DNA of 38,351 nucleotides from an uncultured Oscillospiraceae bacterium (GCA_934565415.1 CAKTHQ010000022.1:1-38351); one strand, 5' to 3'; counted from the first letter of the stretch, positions 1 through 8,619 are shown. The notes: generated from the letters alone by a model not told the origin. Numbers and translations are program-made.

Positions 1-102
1 GCTTAAACAATTCCATTTAATTGTCCAAGGTGTTAATTAGTTCGTCTTAACGTTATTCAATTTACAAGGTACAGACGCGACTTCCTCTTGGAAATCCCGG
101 AC
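1..102 (-). other. Probable rRNA operon leader, running off the window
   Basis: No open reading frame of note is present downstream of the tandem promoters. The minus strand contains ACCTTGTAAATTGAATAAC (about 58-76), a sequence style I associate with the spacer/leader that precedes 16S or 23S genes in Clostridia. The reading is that a 16S gene begins just outside the window. It also fits an assembly contig that breaks at an rRNA repeat. The rRNA itself is not visible, so the call rests on promoter arrangement and this leader-like motif. Confidence 0.5.
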
Positions 103-131
103 ATAATATCACAAACTCAAAGCATTGTCAA
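103..131 (-). promoter_or_regulatory. Downstream promoter (P2) of probable rRNA operon
   Basis: Minus-strand TTGACA (126-131) and TATTAT (103-108) with a 17-base spacer. The transcript would leave the window at its left edge. It is the second of two tandem near-consensus promoters. Confidence 0.65.
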
Positions 132-215
132 GAGGTTTTTCAACTTCTTTTTTGTTCTGATCCGATATTACGCTGTCCGTGGAGAATTTTTACATCTATC
201 GCGGAAAGCTTGCTT

Positions 216-244
216 ATATTACCACCTCCTATCCCATTTGTCAA
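216..244 (-). promoter_or_regulatory. Upstream promoter (P1) of probable rRNA operon
   Basis: On the minus strand TTGACA (239-244) and TAATAT (216-221) are separated by exactly 17 bases. It fires away from the sugar-transporter operon, whose terminator ends just upstream, towards position 1. A second promoter of the same quality lies about 110 bases further on. Tandem strong promoters are typical of rRNA operons. Confidence 0.65.
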
Positions 245-263
245 GCATTATTTTCCATTTTTC

Positions 264-295
264 AAAAAATTCCCGCACCGGTTTGGGTGCGGGAA
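264..295 (-). terminator. Rho-independent terminator of the sugar ABC operon
   Basis: On the minus strand a 10-bp stem TTCCCGCACC / GGTGCGGGAA with a 6-base loop is followed by six T. It lies about 10 bases after the stop codon of the last permease gene. Confidence 0.93.
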
Positions 296-304
296 AGATA
301 GATC

Positions 305-1168
305 TTAGCCCTTGACAGCACCGGCGGCAACACCCTTAATGATGTGCCTCTGGCAGGTCAGGTAGAACACAATGACAGGTACAATACTCAGGAGAATCAG
401 GGCCATTGTTGCACCCATATCCACGGAGCCATAGGATCCTTTCAGGTACTGGATATGAATGGGAATGGTCATATACTTCTTCCGGTCCAATACCAGATAG
501 GGCAGCAGATAGTCGTTCCACACCCACATGATCTCCAGCACACCCACAGAAATCAGAGTGGGCTTCATCATGGGCAGAACCACGCTGAAGAAAGTACGGA
601 TGGGACCGCAGCCGTCAATCGCTGCCGCTTCTTCAATGGACAGGGGGATGGACTTTACAAATCCCGAAAACATAAACACCGCCAAACCGGCGCCAAAGCC
701 CAGATAGATAACGGGTATCGTCCACGGTGTATTCAGGTTCAGGGTGTCTGCGGTTTTGGGCAGGGTAAACATGACCATCTGGAAGGGCACCACCATAGAG
801 AAAACGCAGAGGTAGTACACAATTTTGCTGAAGGTACTGCCCACCCGGGCGATGTACCAGGCGGCCATGGAGGTACACACCAGGATCAGAGCGCTGGAAA
901 CAATGGTAATAAACAGGGAGTAGCCGACGGATTTCGCAAAGGGGTAATTGCCGAAGGTCATGCCCTTGACGTAGTTGTCCATGCCCACATAGGACTCTTC
1001 GTTCGGCAGCGCAAAGGTATCGGTGTTGACATACGCATTTGACTTAAAAGAATTGATCAGAACCAGGAAAACAGGAAGCAGATAAACAATGGCAATGACC
1101 GTAAACACAACGGTAAGCACCATTTTTGTGTGCTTCTCGCCCTGGATGGTAGCAGGCTTTTTACTCAT
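305..1168 (-). CDS. Carbohydrate ABC transporter permease (MalG-type)
   Basis: Inner-membrane permease of a CUT1 sugar importer, 287 aa, the usual length for MalG-like subunits. It begins with a short cytoplasmic N-terminus and a first membrane helix (about 17-40), followed by further helices. The EAA loop that docks onto the ATPase is clear at about 178-200 (SIEEAAAIDGCG then LPMMKP). The start codon overlaps the stop of the preceding permease by one base, so the two are translationally coupled. It is the last gene of the operon, followed by a strong terminator. The sugar is not determined by the sequence; maltodextrin or a related oligosaccharide is suggested by the neighbouring 4-alpha-glucanotransferase. 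Confidence 0.93.
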   Translation of the reverse strand: MSKKPATIQGEKHTKMVLTVVFTVIAIVYLLPVFLVLINSFKSNAYVNTDTFALPNEESYVGMDNYVKGMTFGNYPFAKSVGYSLFITIVSSALILVCTSMAAWYIARVGSTFSKIVYYLCVFSMVVPFQMVMFTLPKTADTLNLNTPWTIPVIYLGFGAGLAVFMFSGFVKSIPLSIEEAAAIDGCGPIRTFFSVVLPMMKPTLISVGVLEIMWVWNDYLLPYLVLDRKKYMTIPIHIQYLKGSYGSVDMGATMALILLSIVPVIVFYLTCQRHIIKGVAAGAVKG

Positions 1169-2067
1169 TACTGTTGCACCTCCCTATCATGGGTCGTCTT
1201 CATCTGGAGAATACCAATGATGGCAACCAGAACGAAGAACATCACTGCCTTTGCCTGACCAACACCCTTGGTTTTCAGTGTATTGGAATTGACGATGTTC
1301 AGGGCCAGCATTTCCGTAGTATGGATAACGCCCTTATAGGGACGACCGTCTGTCAATGCCAGGTTCTGGTCGTAGAGCTTAAAGGAATTCGTCAGGGTCA
1401 GGAATGTGCAGATAGTGATGGAGGGCATCACGTTGGGGATGGTAATGTGCCACAGGGTCTTCCACTCGGATGCGCCGTCGATCTTGGCTGCCTCCAGCAT
1501 ATCTCCGGGAACAGCCTGTAATCCAGCAATGTAAATGATCATCATATAGCCAATCTGCTGCCAGGCCATCAAAATGATCAGGCCCCAGAAGCCATATGTA
1601 GAATTCAGAAGAATAGAGGTGTTGTAGCGGGACAGAATGCCGTCAAAGATCATGGACCAGATATAGCCCAGAACAATGCCGCCAATGAGGTTGGGCATAA
1701 AGAAGACGGTACGGAAGATATTGGAGCCTTTAATGCCCTTGGTCAGCAGGTAGGCCACGGTAAATGCGAGAATATTGATGATCAGCAGGGAAACCAGAGC
1801 AAAGCCGGCAGTGTACCAGAAAGCATGGATAAAGCTCTCGTCAGCAAAAGCCTTCATGTAATTGTTCAGGCCGATCCAGGTCCATTTGCTGGTGGTTTTA
1901 AAGTCACAGAAAGAAAGGAACAGGCCCTTTCCAAAGGGATACAAAAAACCGATACAGAACGCGATAAAGGTCGGCAGGAGGAACAGTGGGAAGCATTTCT
2001 GAATGGGCCGGCGAACCAGCACAGAGTTCAGAGAGGCGCCATCGTTGGTTTGTTTCAGTTTGGCCAT
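1168..2067 (-). CDS. Sugar ABC transporter permease (MalF/UgpA-type)
   Basis: Partner permease of the CUT1 importer, 299 aa. A cytoplasmic stretch of about 25 residues precedes about six membrane helices. The EAA motif is at about 191-213 (LEAAKIDGAS then IPNVMP). It sits between the binding protein (125 bases upstream, across a terminator hairpin) and the second permease (1-base overlap). No ATP-binding gene is present in the cluster; in many Gram-positives one shared MsiK-type ATPase energises several such importers, so this is an expected arrangement rather than a defect. Confidence 0.93.
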   Translation of the reverse strand: MAKLKQTNDGASLNSVLVRRPIQKCFPLFLLPTFIAFCIGFLYPFGKGLFLSFCDFKTTSKWTWIGLNNYMKAFADESFIHAFWYTAGFALVSLLIINILAFTVAYLLTKGIKGSNIFRTVFFMPNLIGGIVLGYIWSMIFDGILSRYNTSILLNSTYGFWGLIILMAWQQIGYMMIIYIAGLQAVPGDMLEAAKIDGASEWKTLWHITIPNVMPSITICTFLTLTNSFKLYDQNLALTDGRPYKGVIHTTEMLALNIVNSNTLKTKGVGQAKAVMFFVLVAIIGILQMKTTHDREVQQ

Positions 2068-2134
2068 TAATCATCTCTCCTATTAGGCGCTGCCGGAGGA
2101 CCGGCGGCAGGGATTATCCAAAGCCGGGATACGG

Positions 2135-2169
2135 AAAAAATCCGGGGCGAGCGAACTTGCTCGCCCCGG
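2135..2169 (-). terminator. Terminator/processing hairpin between binding protein and permeases
   Basis: Minus strand: 11-bp perfect stem CCGGGGCGAGC / GCTCGCCCCGG with a 6-base loop, followed by A and six T, about 25 bases after the binding-protein stop. It would let only part of transcription reach the permease genes, giving excess binding protein. A second GC-rich hairpin lies at about 2086-2110. Confidence 0.88.
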
Positions 2170-2192
2170 AAAGACTGACTTACTTCAGGGTA

Positions 2193-3554
2193 TCAGCCAA
2201 CGTTCTTGGCGTACTGGGCAGCCCAGCCGTCCACGATGGCAGTCTCGACAGCGGCCCAATCGCCGGTGCCAGAGGTGTACTGAGTCATAGCGTCCACAAC
2301 GGCGGCACGGAAGTCATCCACGCCGGGAGTCCAGTTGAAGGCCCAGGTAACGGTGTAGTTGCCGTCAGCAACCAGCTTGTTGGCATCGGCAAAGAACACG
2401 TTCTCAGGAGTCTTGGCGTTCTTGAAGGGGCAGGGGCCAAACTCTGCGGCCAGCATGGTGGTGCCTTCCTCGGAAGTCACGACCCACTTCATGAAGTCCA
2501 GAGTAGCCTGGATGTCTTCGGGAGCAGCTTCCTTGTTAACAGCCCAGCAGTTCTCAGTGCCGGAGCACAGGCCAGCCTTCTCCTCGCCTTCCACACCGCA
2601 GTAGATGGGGATCATGGCCAGGTCATCGGGGTTCATACCGAAGGTGCCGGTCAGGTTACCGTACTCCCAGGTACCGTTCTGGTAGAACACAGCCTCGCCC
2701 TTGCCGAACTCAGCCTCAGCCTGGTCGCCGGTAGCGGTGGTCAGGGCAGCACCGGTGGTGGCGGAGTCAGTGATGTACAGGTCCCAAATGGCCTTGAAGT
2801 TGTCCAGGTACTTGTTGGTGATGGTGGCGGGCTGCTTGGTCACGCCGTCGTCACGGAACTGGTAGAACAGGGGCATATTCAGCAGGTGGCCGGAGAATCT
2901 CCAGGAGGAGGAGCCGTCCAGACCGGCGGAGGTGAAGGCATCGAAGCCCAGCTCGGAAGCACGGGCGTGGATGTCGTCGGCAACAGCCTTCAGAGACTCA
3001 AAGTTGGTGATCTCGTCCAGGGAGTGACCGGCCTTCTCCAGCAGGGCCTTGTTGACGATGATGCCGAAGGACTCGTAGCAGTAGCCGATGGACAGCACGG
3101 AGCCGTCTTCGCCCTTCAGGTTAAAGTCGTCGGTGGTCATTTCCTTGTAGACATCGGTATCCCGCAGGTCCAGGCACCACTCGCCGTAAGCATCGATGGC
3201 GCCCTGGTTGCCAGCCTGGAACATGGTGGGAGCGGCGGTCTTGTCCAGCTCCGCAGTGAGGGTGGTGTCGTAGGTGCCGGAAGCGGCGGTAACGACGGTG
3301 ACCTTCACGCCGGTCTGCTCGGTGTAGGTCTTGGCCAGCTCCTGCCAAGCGGCATCGGACTCGGGCTTAAAGTTCAGGTAGTAGACGGAACCGGTGGCGG
3401 TGGCATCCGCAGCGGGAGCCTCGGTAGCCTCGGTAGCCGCAGGTTCAGCAGCGGCCGCGGTGGTAGCGGCAGGCGTCTCGGTCTTGGCGCCGCAGCCTGC
3501 AAACAGGCCGACAACCAGAACAAGAGCCAGCAGCATCGCAATTGTCTTTTTCAT
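2193..3554 (-). CDS. Sugar ABC transporter substrate-binding lipoprotein
   Basis: Extracellular solute-binding protein (family 1), 453 aa. The N-terminus has a lysine-led signal helix and a lipobox LFAGC, with lipidation predicted at Cys21. An Ala/Thr/Glu/Pro-rich linker (about 24-55) follows and probably spaces the domain from the membrane. The rest is a two-lobed binding fold with typical SBP_bac_1 signatures such as FYQNGTWE and FMKWVVTSEEG. The start is supported by TTTGGAGGAAGTACT before the ATG. It has its own promoter at 3661-3690, so the importer can be expressed separately from the upstream malQ operon. The substrate is unassigned; an oligosaccharide is likely. Confidence 0.93.
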   Translation of the reverse strand: MKKTIAMLLALVLVVGLFAGCGAKTETPAATTAAAAEPAATEATEAPAADATATGSVYYLNFKPESDAAWQELAKTYTEQTGVKVTVVTAASGTYDTTLTAELDKTAAPTMFQAGNQGAIDAYGEWCLDLRDTDVYKEMTTDDFNLKGEDGSVLSIGYCYESFGIIVNKALLEKAGHSLDEITNFESLKAVADDIHARASELGFDAFTSAGLDGSSSWRFSGHLLNMPLFYQFRDDGVTKQPATITNKYLDNFKAIWDLYITDSATTGAALTTATGDQAEAEFGKGEAVFYQNGTWEYGNLTGTFGMNPDDLAMIPIYCGVEGEEKAGLCSGTENCWAVNKEAAPEDIQATLDFMKWVVTSEEGTTMLAAEFGPCPFKNAKTPENVFFADANKLVADGNYTVTWAFNWTPGVDDFRAAVVDAMTQYTSGTGDWAAVETAIVDGWAAQYAKNVG

Positions 3555-3609
3555 AGTACTTCCTCCAAATTTTATTTTGCATAAACGACGTTATACGCCG
3601 GAAATGCCT

Positions 3610-3658
3610 AAAAAAAAGACTTGCCTGAAAGGTTCGCAACTTTTCTCCCAAGCAAGTC
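3610..3658 (-). promoter_or_regulatory. Terminator-like hairpin at the 5' end of the sugar ABC mRNA
   Basis: Minus strand: stem GACTTGC / GCAAGTC (3652-3658 with 3618-3624) encloses a nested, bulged GAAAAG...CTTTC hairpin and is followed by eight T (3610-3617). The stem begins within a few bases of the predicted transcription start of the promoter at 3661-3690, so it lies in the 5' leader rather than after a gene. It could be an attenuator or a 5' stabiliser. It could also stop readthrough from malQ. Confidence 0.7.
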
Positions 3659-3660
3659 CA

Positions 3661-3690
3661 ATTATACCTCTAAGGCATGTGCAAAGTCAA
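3661..3690 (-). promoter_or_regulatory. Promoter of the sugar ABC importer operon
   Basis: Minus strand TTGACT (3685-3690), 18-base spacer, TATAAT (3661-3666). It lies 107 bases upstream of the binding-protein start. An imperfect AACG-N-CGTT palindrome at 3584-3592, between promoter and gene, could be a LacI-type operator but is weak. Confidence 0.8.
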
Positions 3691-3765
3691 CAAAAACTTC
3701 TCTGATTTTTGTTGTGATGTGCCACAAAAAAATGTTTTAATTTTTGTGAACAACTAACAATTGCT

Positions 3766-5253
3766 TCATATTTTTTCGTCAACAGGCCCACGGTCGTACC
3801 GGTTTGTGAGCTCCAGGATCTTAGCTGCCAGCCCATTGGAGGCGAAGCCCTTCCTGGCCCTCCAGGTCCAGTTGCCGCTGGGTTTTCCCGGGAAATTCAT
3901 TCTTGCCTCCCCGCCCAGGTTCAGATAGTCCTGCATCTGGACAATGGCCCGCTCCGAAACCGAACTCATGGCGGTACGGATGGTACCCCAGACATATCCC
4001 TCCTTCTTGCTCAGGGTCATGTAGTCCGCGGCCACTTTTACCGCCTCGGGAGATGCCTCCTCAAACCACTGCCGCATGGTCATATTGTCGTGGGTACCGG
4101 TATAGCAAACGGTATTGGCTGTATAGGTATGGGGTCTGTATTCGGAGGGCTCCGTGGAATCAAAGGCAAATTCCAGCACCTTCATGCCGGGATATCCGGA
4201 TTCGTCCCGCAGGTCCAGCACCTCCTGGGTCAGGAAGCCAAGATCTTCGGCAATAAAGTCCAGGTTGGGCAGATTCTTTTTCAGAGCATTGACAAAGCTC
4301 ACGCCGGGACCCTTGACCCACTTGCCGCCCCGGGCATTCTCGTCTCCGTAGGGCACCGCCCAGAAGGACTCAAAGCCCCGGAAATGGTCCAGCCGGATCA
4401 CATCGAAGAGCTTGCCCGCGGCGCTGAGCCGATCGATCCACCATTTGTAGCCGGTCTTCTCCTGAACATCCCAGCGGTACAGGGGGTTGCCCCAGAGCTG
4501 GCCGTCGGCGGTAAAGGCATCCGGAGGGCAGCCCGCGACATCGATGGGCGTCAGAGTTTCGTCCAGCCGGAAGAGCTCCGGTTCCTTCCAGACCTCCACG
4601 GAGTCGTAAGGAACATAGATGGGCACATCTCCAATCAGCTCAATCCCCAGCTCTCCGGCTTTTTTCCGCAGGGCATTCCACTGTTTGTAGAAGATATACT
4701 GTACAAAGCAATAGAACCGGATGGGCTCAGCCAGCGCTTCCTTCTGCACCTCCAGGGCATCCTTGTCCCGGAACTTCAGCTCCTTTTCCCATTGGAACCA
4801 GGGAGCAAAGCCATGGCTCTCCTTCAGAGCCATATAGAGGGCAAAATCATTCAGCCAGGATGCATTCTTCTTGATAAAGGTGTTCAAAGCCCGATCATTG
4901 CGGAACCGGCTGTAGGCCAGTTTGAGGATAGGCGTCCGGCCGTTGTAAAGCTTGCCGAAATCCACATGGGTATCGTCGTCGCCCCAATCCACCGCCAGAA
5001 GCTCTTCCTTTTTCAAAAGGTGCTGCCGGACCAGGGTGTCCAGATCGATGAGGTAGGGATTTCCCGCATAGGCAGAGCAGGACTGGTAGGGACTGTCGCC
5101 GTAGCCCGTAGGGGTCAGGGGCAGCATCTGCCAGCACTGCTGGCCGGACTTATGCAGGAAGTCCAGGAAGGCATAGGCGCTCTTGCCCATGGTACCCACG
5201 CCATAGGGCCCGGGCAAAGATGTAATGTGCATCAAAATTCCGCTTTTTCTCAT
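3766..5253 (-). CDS. malQ: 4-alpha-glucanotransferase (amylomaltase)
   Basis: GH77 disproportionating enzyme, 495 aa, full length. It transfers alpha-1,4-glucan segments between maltodextrins and releases glucose in the cytoplasm. The three GH77 catalytic acids are visible: Asp289 in RLDHFRGF (nucleophile), Glu336 in IAEDLG (acid/base) and Asp389 in GTHDN. The N-terminus HITSLPGPYGVG and the WQMLPLTPTG block are family hallmarks. It is the last gene of the operon that starts at 8648, 38 bases after lrgB, and is followed by the sugar importer with its own promoter. Together they support maltodextrin use. Confidence 0.97.
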   Translation of the reverse strand: MRKSGILMHITSLPGPYGVGTMGKSAYAFLDFLHKSGQQCWQMLPLTPTGYGDSPYQSCSAYAGNPYLIDLDTLVRQHLLKKEELLAVDWGDDDTHVDFGKLYNGRTPILKLAYSRFRNDRALNTFIKKNASWLNDFALYMALKESHGFAPWFQWEKELKFRDKDALEVQKEALAEPIRFYCFVQYIFYKQWNALRKKAGELGIELIGDVPIYVPYDSVEVWKEPELFRLDETLTPIDVAGCPPDAFTADGQLWGNPLYRWDVQEKTGYKWWIDRLSAAGKLFDVIRLDHFRGFESFWAVPYGDENARGGKWVKGPGVSFVNALKKNLPNLDFIAEDLGFLTQEVLDLRDESGYPGMKVLEFAFDSTEPSEYRPHTYTANTVCYTGTHDNMTMRQWFEEASPEAVKVAADYMTLSKKEGYVWGTIRTAMSSVSERAIVQMQDYLNLGGEARMNFPGKPSGNWTWRARKGFASNGLAAKILELTNRYDRGPVDEKI

Positions 5254-5291
5254 TTTTATTTTCTCCTTTTATTCAGTGTTCTTTCCCGAAT

Positions 5292-5987
5292 TTATCCAAA
5301 AATAGAAAACCACACCGGGCACAGCACCGCCGTCAGTATCCCCGCCGCTACCAGGGACAGGGAACTGACCGCACCGGTAAGCTCGGATATTTCCGTCGCC
5401 CGGCTGGAACCCAATACATGGGAGGCGGTGCCGAAGGCCACTCCCTGAGCAATGGGAGAATCCACCTTTAACAGCCTGGAAAGCCCGGAACCGCAGACAC
5501 AGCCGAAAATGCCCGTGATGATAATGGCCGCCGTGGTTATCGCCGGAATGCCGCCCAGTTGTTCCGCAATGGCAATGCCCAGAGCCGTCGTCACGCTTTT
5601 GGGCAGCATGGAAGCCAGAACCGGACTTTCCAGTGAAAAGAGCCTGGACATCAAAGCCACGCAGCAAAGGCTGGTCAGGGTTCCTGCCGCCACGCCCGCA
5701 AAAATAGCAGGCAGATTCTTTTTCAGCACCTTCCCCTGCTCGTACAGCGGCACCGCCAGGCAGACGGTTGCCGGTGTCAGAAACCAGGAAAGGCCGGACA
5801 TCTTCTCTCCGTAGCTTTCCGCCGGAATACGGAAGAGCCCCAAAACAATCATCACCAGGATAATGGAAATCAGCAAGGGGTTACACAGGGCGCTCCCCGT
5901 CTTCTTTCTGACCCACAGGCCCAGCTCATAGGTGCCAAGGGTCAGGACAATGGCATACAGACTGGTCTGCATAAAGATTTCACCCAC
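5292..5987 (-). CDS. lrgB: LrgB-family membrane protein
   Basis: Polytopic membrane protein of the LrgB/CidB family, 231 aa, with several hydrophobic helices across its whole length and the family segments KSVTTALGIAIAEQLGG and GTASHVLGSSRA. LrgB works with LrgA; described roles are modulation of holin-like murein hydrolase export and, in some bacteria, pyruvate transport. The GTG start overlaps the lrgA stop by 8 bases; an ATG five codons later (5972) is also possible and has GGTGA before it. A location next to a glycan enzyme fits an overflow-metabolite role better than lysis, but this is inference. Confidence 0.93.
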   Translation of the reverse strand: MGEIFMQTSLYAIVLTLGTYELGLWVRKKTGSALCNPLLISIILVMIVLGLFRIPAESYGEKMSGLSWFLTPATVCLAVPLYEQGKVLKKNLPAIFAGVAAGTLTSLCCVALMSRLFSLESPVLASMLPKSVTTALGIAIAEQLGGIPAITTAAIIITGIFGCVCGSGLSRLLKVDSPIAQGVAFGTASHVLGSSRATEISELTGAVSSLSLVAAGILTAVLCPVWFSIFG

Positions 5988-6339
5988 GGTCCTTCTCCCC
6001 CTTCTTGAGCATTGCCTGGGTCACCAGAGCCGACACCGCAAAAACGATGGCCGTGGAGAGAAGCGCAATGAGGACAATCCAAAGGATGCTGGGCGCCACA
6101 GTCTCCCACACCTCCAGAATGCTGACACCGGGGGCCACGAACAGCACACCCATTGTAGCAATTAAAAACTTACTGGCTCCATCCACCTGGGGTACCTTCA
6201 CGATTCCCAGCACCAGAGCCAAAAACAGCAGCACCAGGCCGTAGATTGCCGCAGGAATGGGCAGCGGGAGCAGAACGTGCAATAGCTCCCCCGCCAATGT
6301 AAATGCAAAAATGATCGTTGCTTGACCGATATATTTCAT
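5980..6339 (-). CDS. lrgA: LrgA/CidA-family membrane protein
   Basis: Small holin-like membrane protein, 119 aa, with four predicted membrane helices and a charged C-terminal tail (KKGEKDRG). The segment LPIPAAIYGLVLLF and the later LFVAPGVSIL are typical of CidA/LrgA. It lies 3 bases after the esterase gene and overlaps lrgB by 8 bases, so it is clearly co-translated in the operon. No LytSR-type two-component system is present in the window. Confidence 0.92.
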   Translation of the reverse strand: MKYIGQATIIFAFTLAGELLHVLLPLPIPAAIYGLVLLFLALVLGIVKVPQVDGASKFLIATMGVLFVAPGVSILEVWETVAPSILWIVLIALLSTAIVFAVSALVTQAMLKKGEKDRG

Positions 6340-6342
6340 ACG

Positions 6343-7098
6343 TTAAAACCACAAATACTCCATAAATTGAGGCACCTGCTTCTCCCAGTCGGCCTCACAA
6401 TGCTTGCCGCCCTCCTGGCAGTACAGGGTTGCCTGGGCCTTCTTTTTCCAGAAAGCCTCTGCCACCTCCCGGTTGGCCAGGGCTGCGGGGCTGTAAAAGC
6501 CTACCCGCTTTCCGCCAGATTCCTCGGTACCCCAGGACAGGTATACCCGGGTATCCGGGTCCACATCCCCGATGTCCGCCAGCAGCTGCTTCCGACAGAC
6601 CCGGATGGCGCTAGACAGGCAGGCCGCCTTGGAAAACCAGGCGTTGTACTGCCCGGCCGCATAGATGGCCATAAGCCCGCCCATGCTGGACCCGGCAATG
6701 CCGGTAGCTGCCCGGCAGGGCCAGGTGCGGAAATGGGTATCCACCCAGGGCTTGACCTCACGGACAATCCAATCCATGGTGGCCTCCCCCATGCCGTGAA
6801 TTTCCCCCAGGAAGCCTCCATGGGAATCGTAGGGGCAGTACTCATCCAGCCGTTCCCGTCCCTCGTGGCCGCATTCCAGTCCCACCACGATCATCTTTTT
6901 GGACCAGTGGTCCAAAAAGGTCTCCAGCCCCCAGCATTTGCCATAGGTGGCGTCGGCGTCCCGGAACAGGTTGTGTCCGTCGAAAAAGTACATAACCGGG
7001 TACTTATCCTGGGACCGGTCATAGTCGTTGGGCAGGTAGATGTGCAGCGTCCTGTTTACATTCTTTGGAGAATAGTTGAACTGCTGCTGAATGACCAT
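6343..7098 (-). CDS. Alpha/beta-hydrolase fold esterase (Fes/YbbA-like, COG2819 type)
   Basis: Cytoplasmic alpha/beta hydrolase of 251 aa without a signal peptide. A nucleophile elbow G-S-S-M-G is at about 136-140, making Ser138 the likely nucleophile. The block VMYFFDGHNLF (about 35-45) is typical of this esterase group, and a C-terminal GGKHCEADW supplies the likely catalytic His. Relatives act on esters such as S-formylglutathione, acetylated sugars or siderophores; the substrate here cannot be told. Its tight packing between the DUF1846 gene (21 bases) and lrgA (3 bases) suggests a joint role, perhaps deacylation of sugars before MalQ. Confidence 0.88.
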   Translation of the reverse strand: MVIQQQFNYSPKNVNRTLHIYLPNDYDRSQDKYPVMYFFDGHNLFRDADATYGKCWGLETFLDHWSKKMIVVGLECGHEGRERLDEYCPYDSHGGFLGEIHGMGEATMDWIVREVKPWVDTHFRTWPCRAATGIAGSSMGGLMAIYAAGQYNAWFSKAACLSSAIRVCRKQLLADIGDVDPDTRVYLSWGTEESGGKRVGFYSPAALANREVAEAFWKKKAQATLYCQEGGKHCEADWEKQVPQFMEYLWF

Positions 7099-7119
7099 AG
7101 GTGCCCACCTCCTTACCTT

Positions 7120-8583
7120 TTATTCGTATTTTGCCTCGCAGGTCAGGTTCATACCCAAACGGCGGAACATATTTTCGTCCACGCTGGACAGCAGCACCGT
7201 AGAATGGACCTCGCAGCCCCGGAGCTTATCCAGCTGCTCCATAGCCAGCTCCGCAGTGGGATTGGTAGCCGCACTGATGGATAGAGCAATCAGCGTCTCG
7301 TCGGTATGCAGCCGGGGGTTCCGGTTGCCCAGATGATCTACCTTTAAATGCTGAATGGGGTCCAGCACCGCAGGGGCAATCAGATGCAGGTCCGAGGGAA
7401 TCCCGGCCAAAGCCTTGAGCGAATTCAGCAATACCGCAGAGGCGGCGCCCAACAGATCAGAGGTCTTGCCGGTGATGATTCTGCCATCCGGCAGTTCCAC
7501 CGCTGCGGCGGGGTTGCCGGTCTCCTCTGCCCGCTTCAGGGCCGGGGCGATGACGGTCCGCTCCTCTGCCTTAACACCGGCCTTCTTCATAAGAAGCTCC
7601 AGCTTGAAGACCACCTCGTCGGCCGCCTTGCCCTTTTTCTGGTCGCACAAAGCCGTATAATACCGGCGGATAATCTCCTGGCGGGAGGCAAAGCAGGCGG
7701 CCTCGTCATTTATAATGCAGTTGCCCACCATATTGACGCCCATGTCCGTAGGGGACTTGTAGGGGCAGTGGCCCAAAATCTTTTCGAAAATGGCCACCAG
7801 CACCGGGAAAGCTTCCACATCCCGGTTGTAATTGACTGTGGTCTTGCCGTAGGCCTCCAGATGGAATGGATCGATCATGTTCACATCGTTCAGGTCTGCG
7901 GTAGCGGCCTCGTAGGCCAGGTTTACCGGATGGTTCAAAGGCAGGTTCCAGATGGGAAAGGTCTCAAACTTGGCGTACCCCGCAGTGACCCCCCGCTTGT
8001 GCTCGTGGTAGAGCTGACTCAGGCAGGTGGCCAGCTTGCCGCTGCCGGGGCCGGGGGCCGTTACCACCACCAGCTCCCGGGTGGTTTCGATATAGTCATT
8101 CCGGCCGAATCCCTCGTCAGATACCACGAAGGCGGTATTGGAAGGGTAGCCCTCGATGGCATAGTGATGGTATACCCTGACCCCCATCCCCTCCAGCCGT
8201 GCCTGGAAAGCCTTGGCCGCGGTATTGTCGTGATACCGGGTCAGCACCACGCTGGAAACATAGAGGCCGAAGTTCCGGAAAATGTTGATGAGCCGGATTA
8301 CATCCAGGTCGTAGGTAATGCCCAGGTCCCCCCGGATCTTGTTCTTTTCGATGTCCGCGGTATTGATGGCAATCACCATCTCCACCTGGTCCTTTAATTG
8401 CAGCAGCATCCGCAGCTTGCTGTCCGGATGAAAGCCGGGAAGCACCCGGGATGCATGGTTGTCGTCATAGAGCTTACCGCCGAATTCCAGATAGAGCTTG
8501 CCGCCGAATTTGGCGATCCGCTCCCGGATATGGCTGGACTGCATCTGCAGATATTTGTCGTTATCAAACGCCGTTTGAACCAT
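7120..8583 (-). CDS. DUF1846 family protein
   Basis: Protein of 487 aa matching the DUF1846 family in length and in blocks such as FGGKLYDDNHASRVLPGF near the N-terminus and TAPGPGSGKLATCLSQLYH in the middle. Solved members of the family are soluble multidomain proteins of unassigned biochemical function; the GPGSGK stretch resembles a phosphate-binding loop. It is the first gene of a five-gene operon with esterase, lrgA, lrgB and malQ. The start follows a purine-rich AGAGAGG and lies 37 bases after a good promoter. Confidence 0.92.
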   Translation of the reverse strand: MVQTAFDNDKYLQMQSSHIRERIAKFGGKLYLEFGGKLYDDNHASRVLPGFHPDSKLRMLLQLKDQVEMVIAINTADIEKNKIRGDLGITYDLDVIRLINIFRNFGLYVSSVVLTRYHDNTAAKAFQARLEGMGVRVYHHYAIEGYPSNTAFVVSDEGFGRNDYIETTRELVVVTAPGPGSGKLATCLSQLYHEHKRGVTAGYAKFETFPIWNLPLNHPVNLAYEAATADLNDVNMIDPFHLEAYGKTTVNYNRDVEAFPVLVAIFEKILGHCPYKSPTDMGVNMVGNCIINDEAACFASRQEIIRRYYTALCDQKKGKAADEVVFKLELLMKKAGVKAEERTVIAPALKRAEETGNPAAAVELPDGRIITGKTSDLLGAASAVLLNSLKALAGIPSDLHLIAPAVLDPIQHLKVDHLGNRNPRLHTDETLIALSISAATNPTAELAMEQLDKLRGCEVHSTVLLSSVDENMFRRLGMNLTCEAKYE

Positions 8584-8619
8584 TGGTACGCGCCTCTCTC
8601 TCTCAAATTAAGCCCTTCC

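Noticed and set aside
305..3554. Loss of the sugar importer's ATPase gene as a defect
   Set aside because: CUT1 importers in Gram-positives often use a shared MsiK-type ATPase encoded elsewhere, so absence is normal.
1986..3584. A 532-codon plus-strand frame opposite the sugar-binding protein
   Set aside because: It is the antisense shadow of a GC3-biased gene. The minus frame has lipobox, SD, family motifs and promoter; the plus frame is low-complexity Gly/Val/Leu without any motif.
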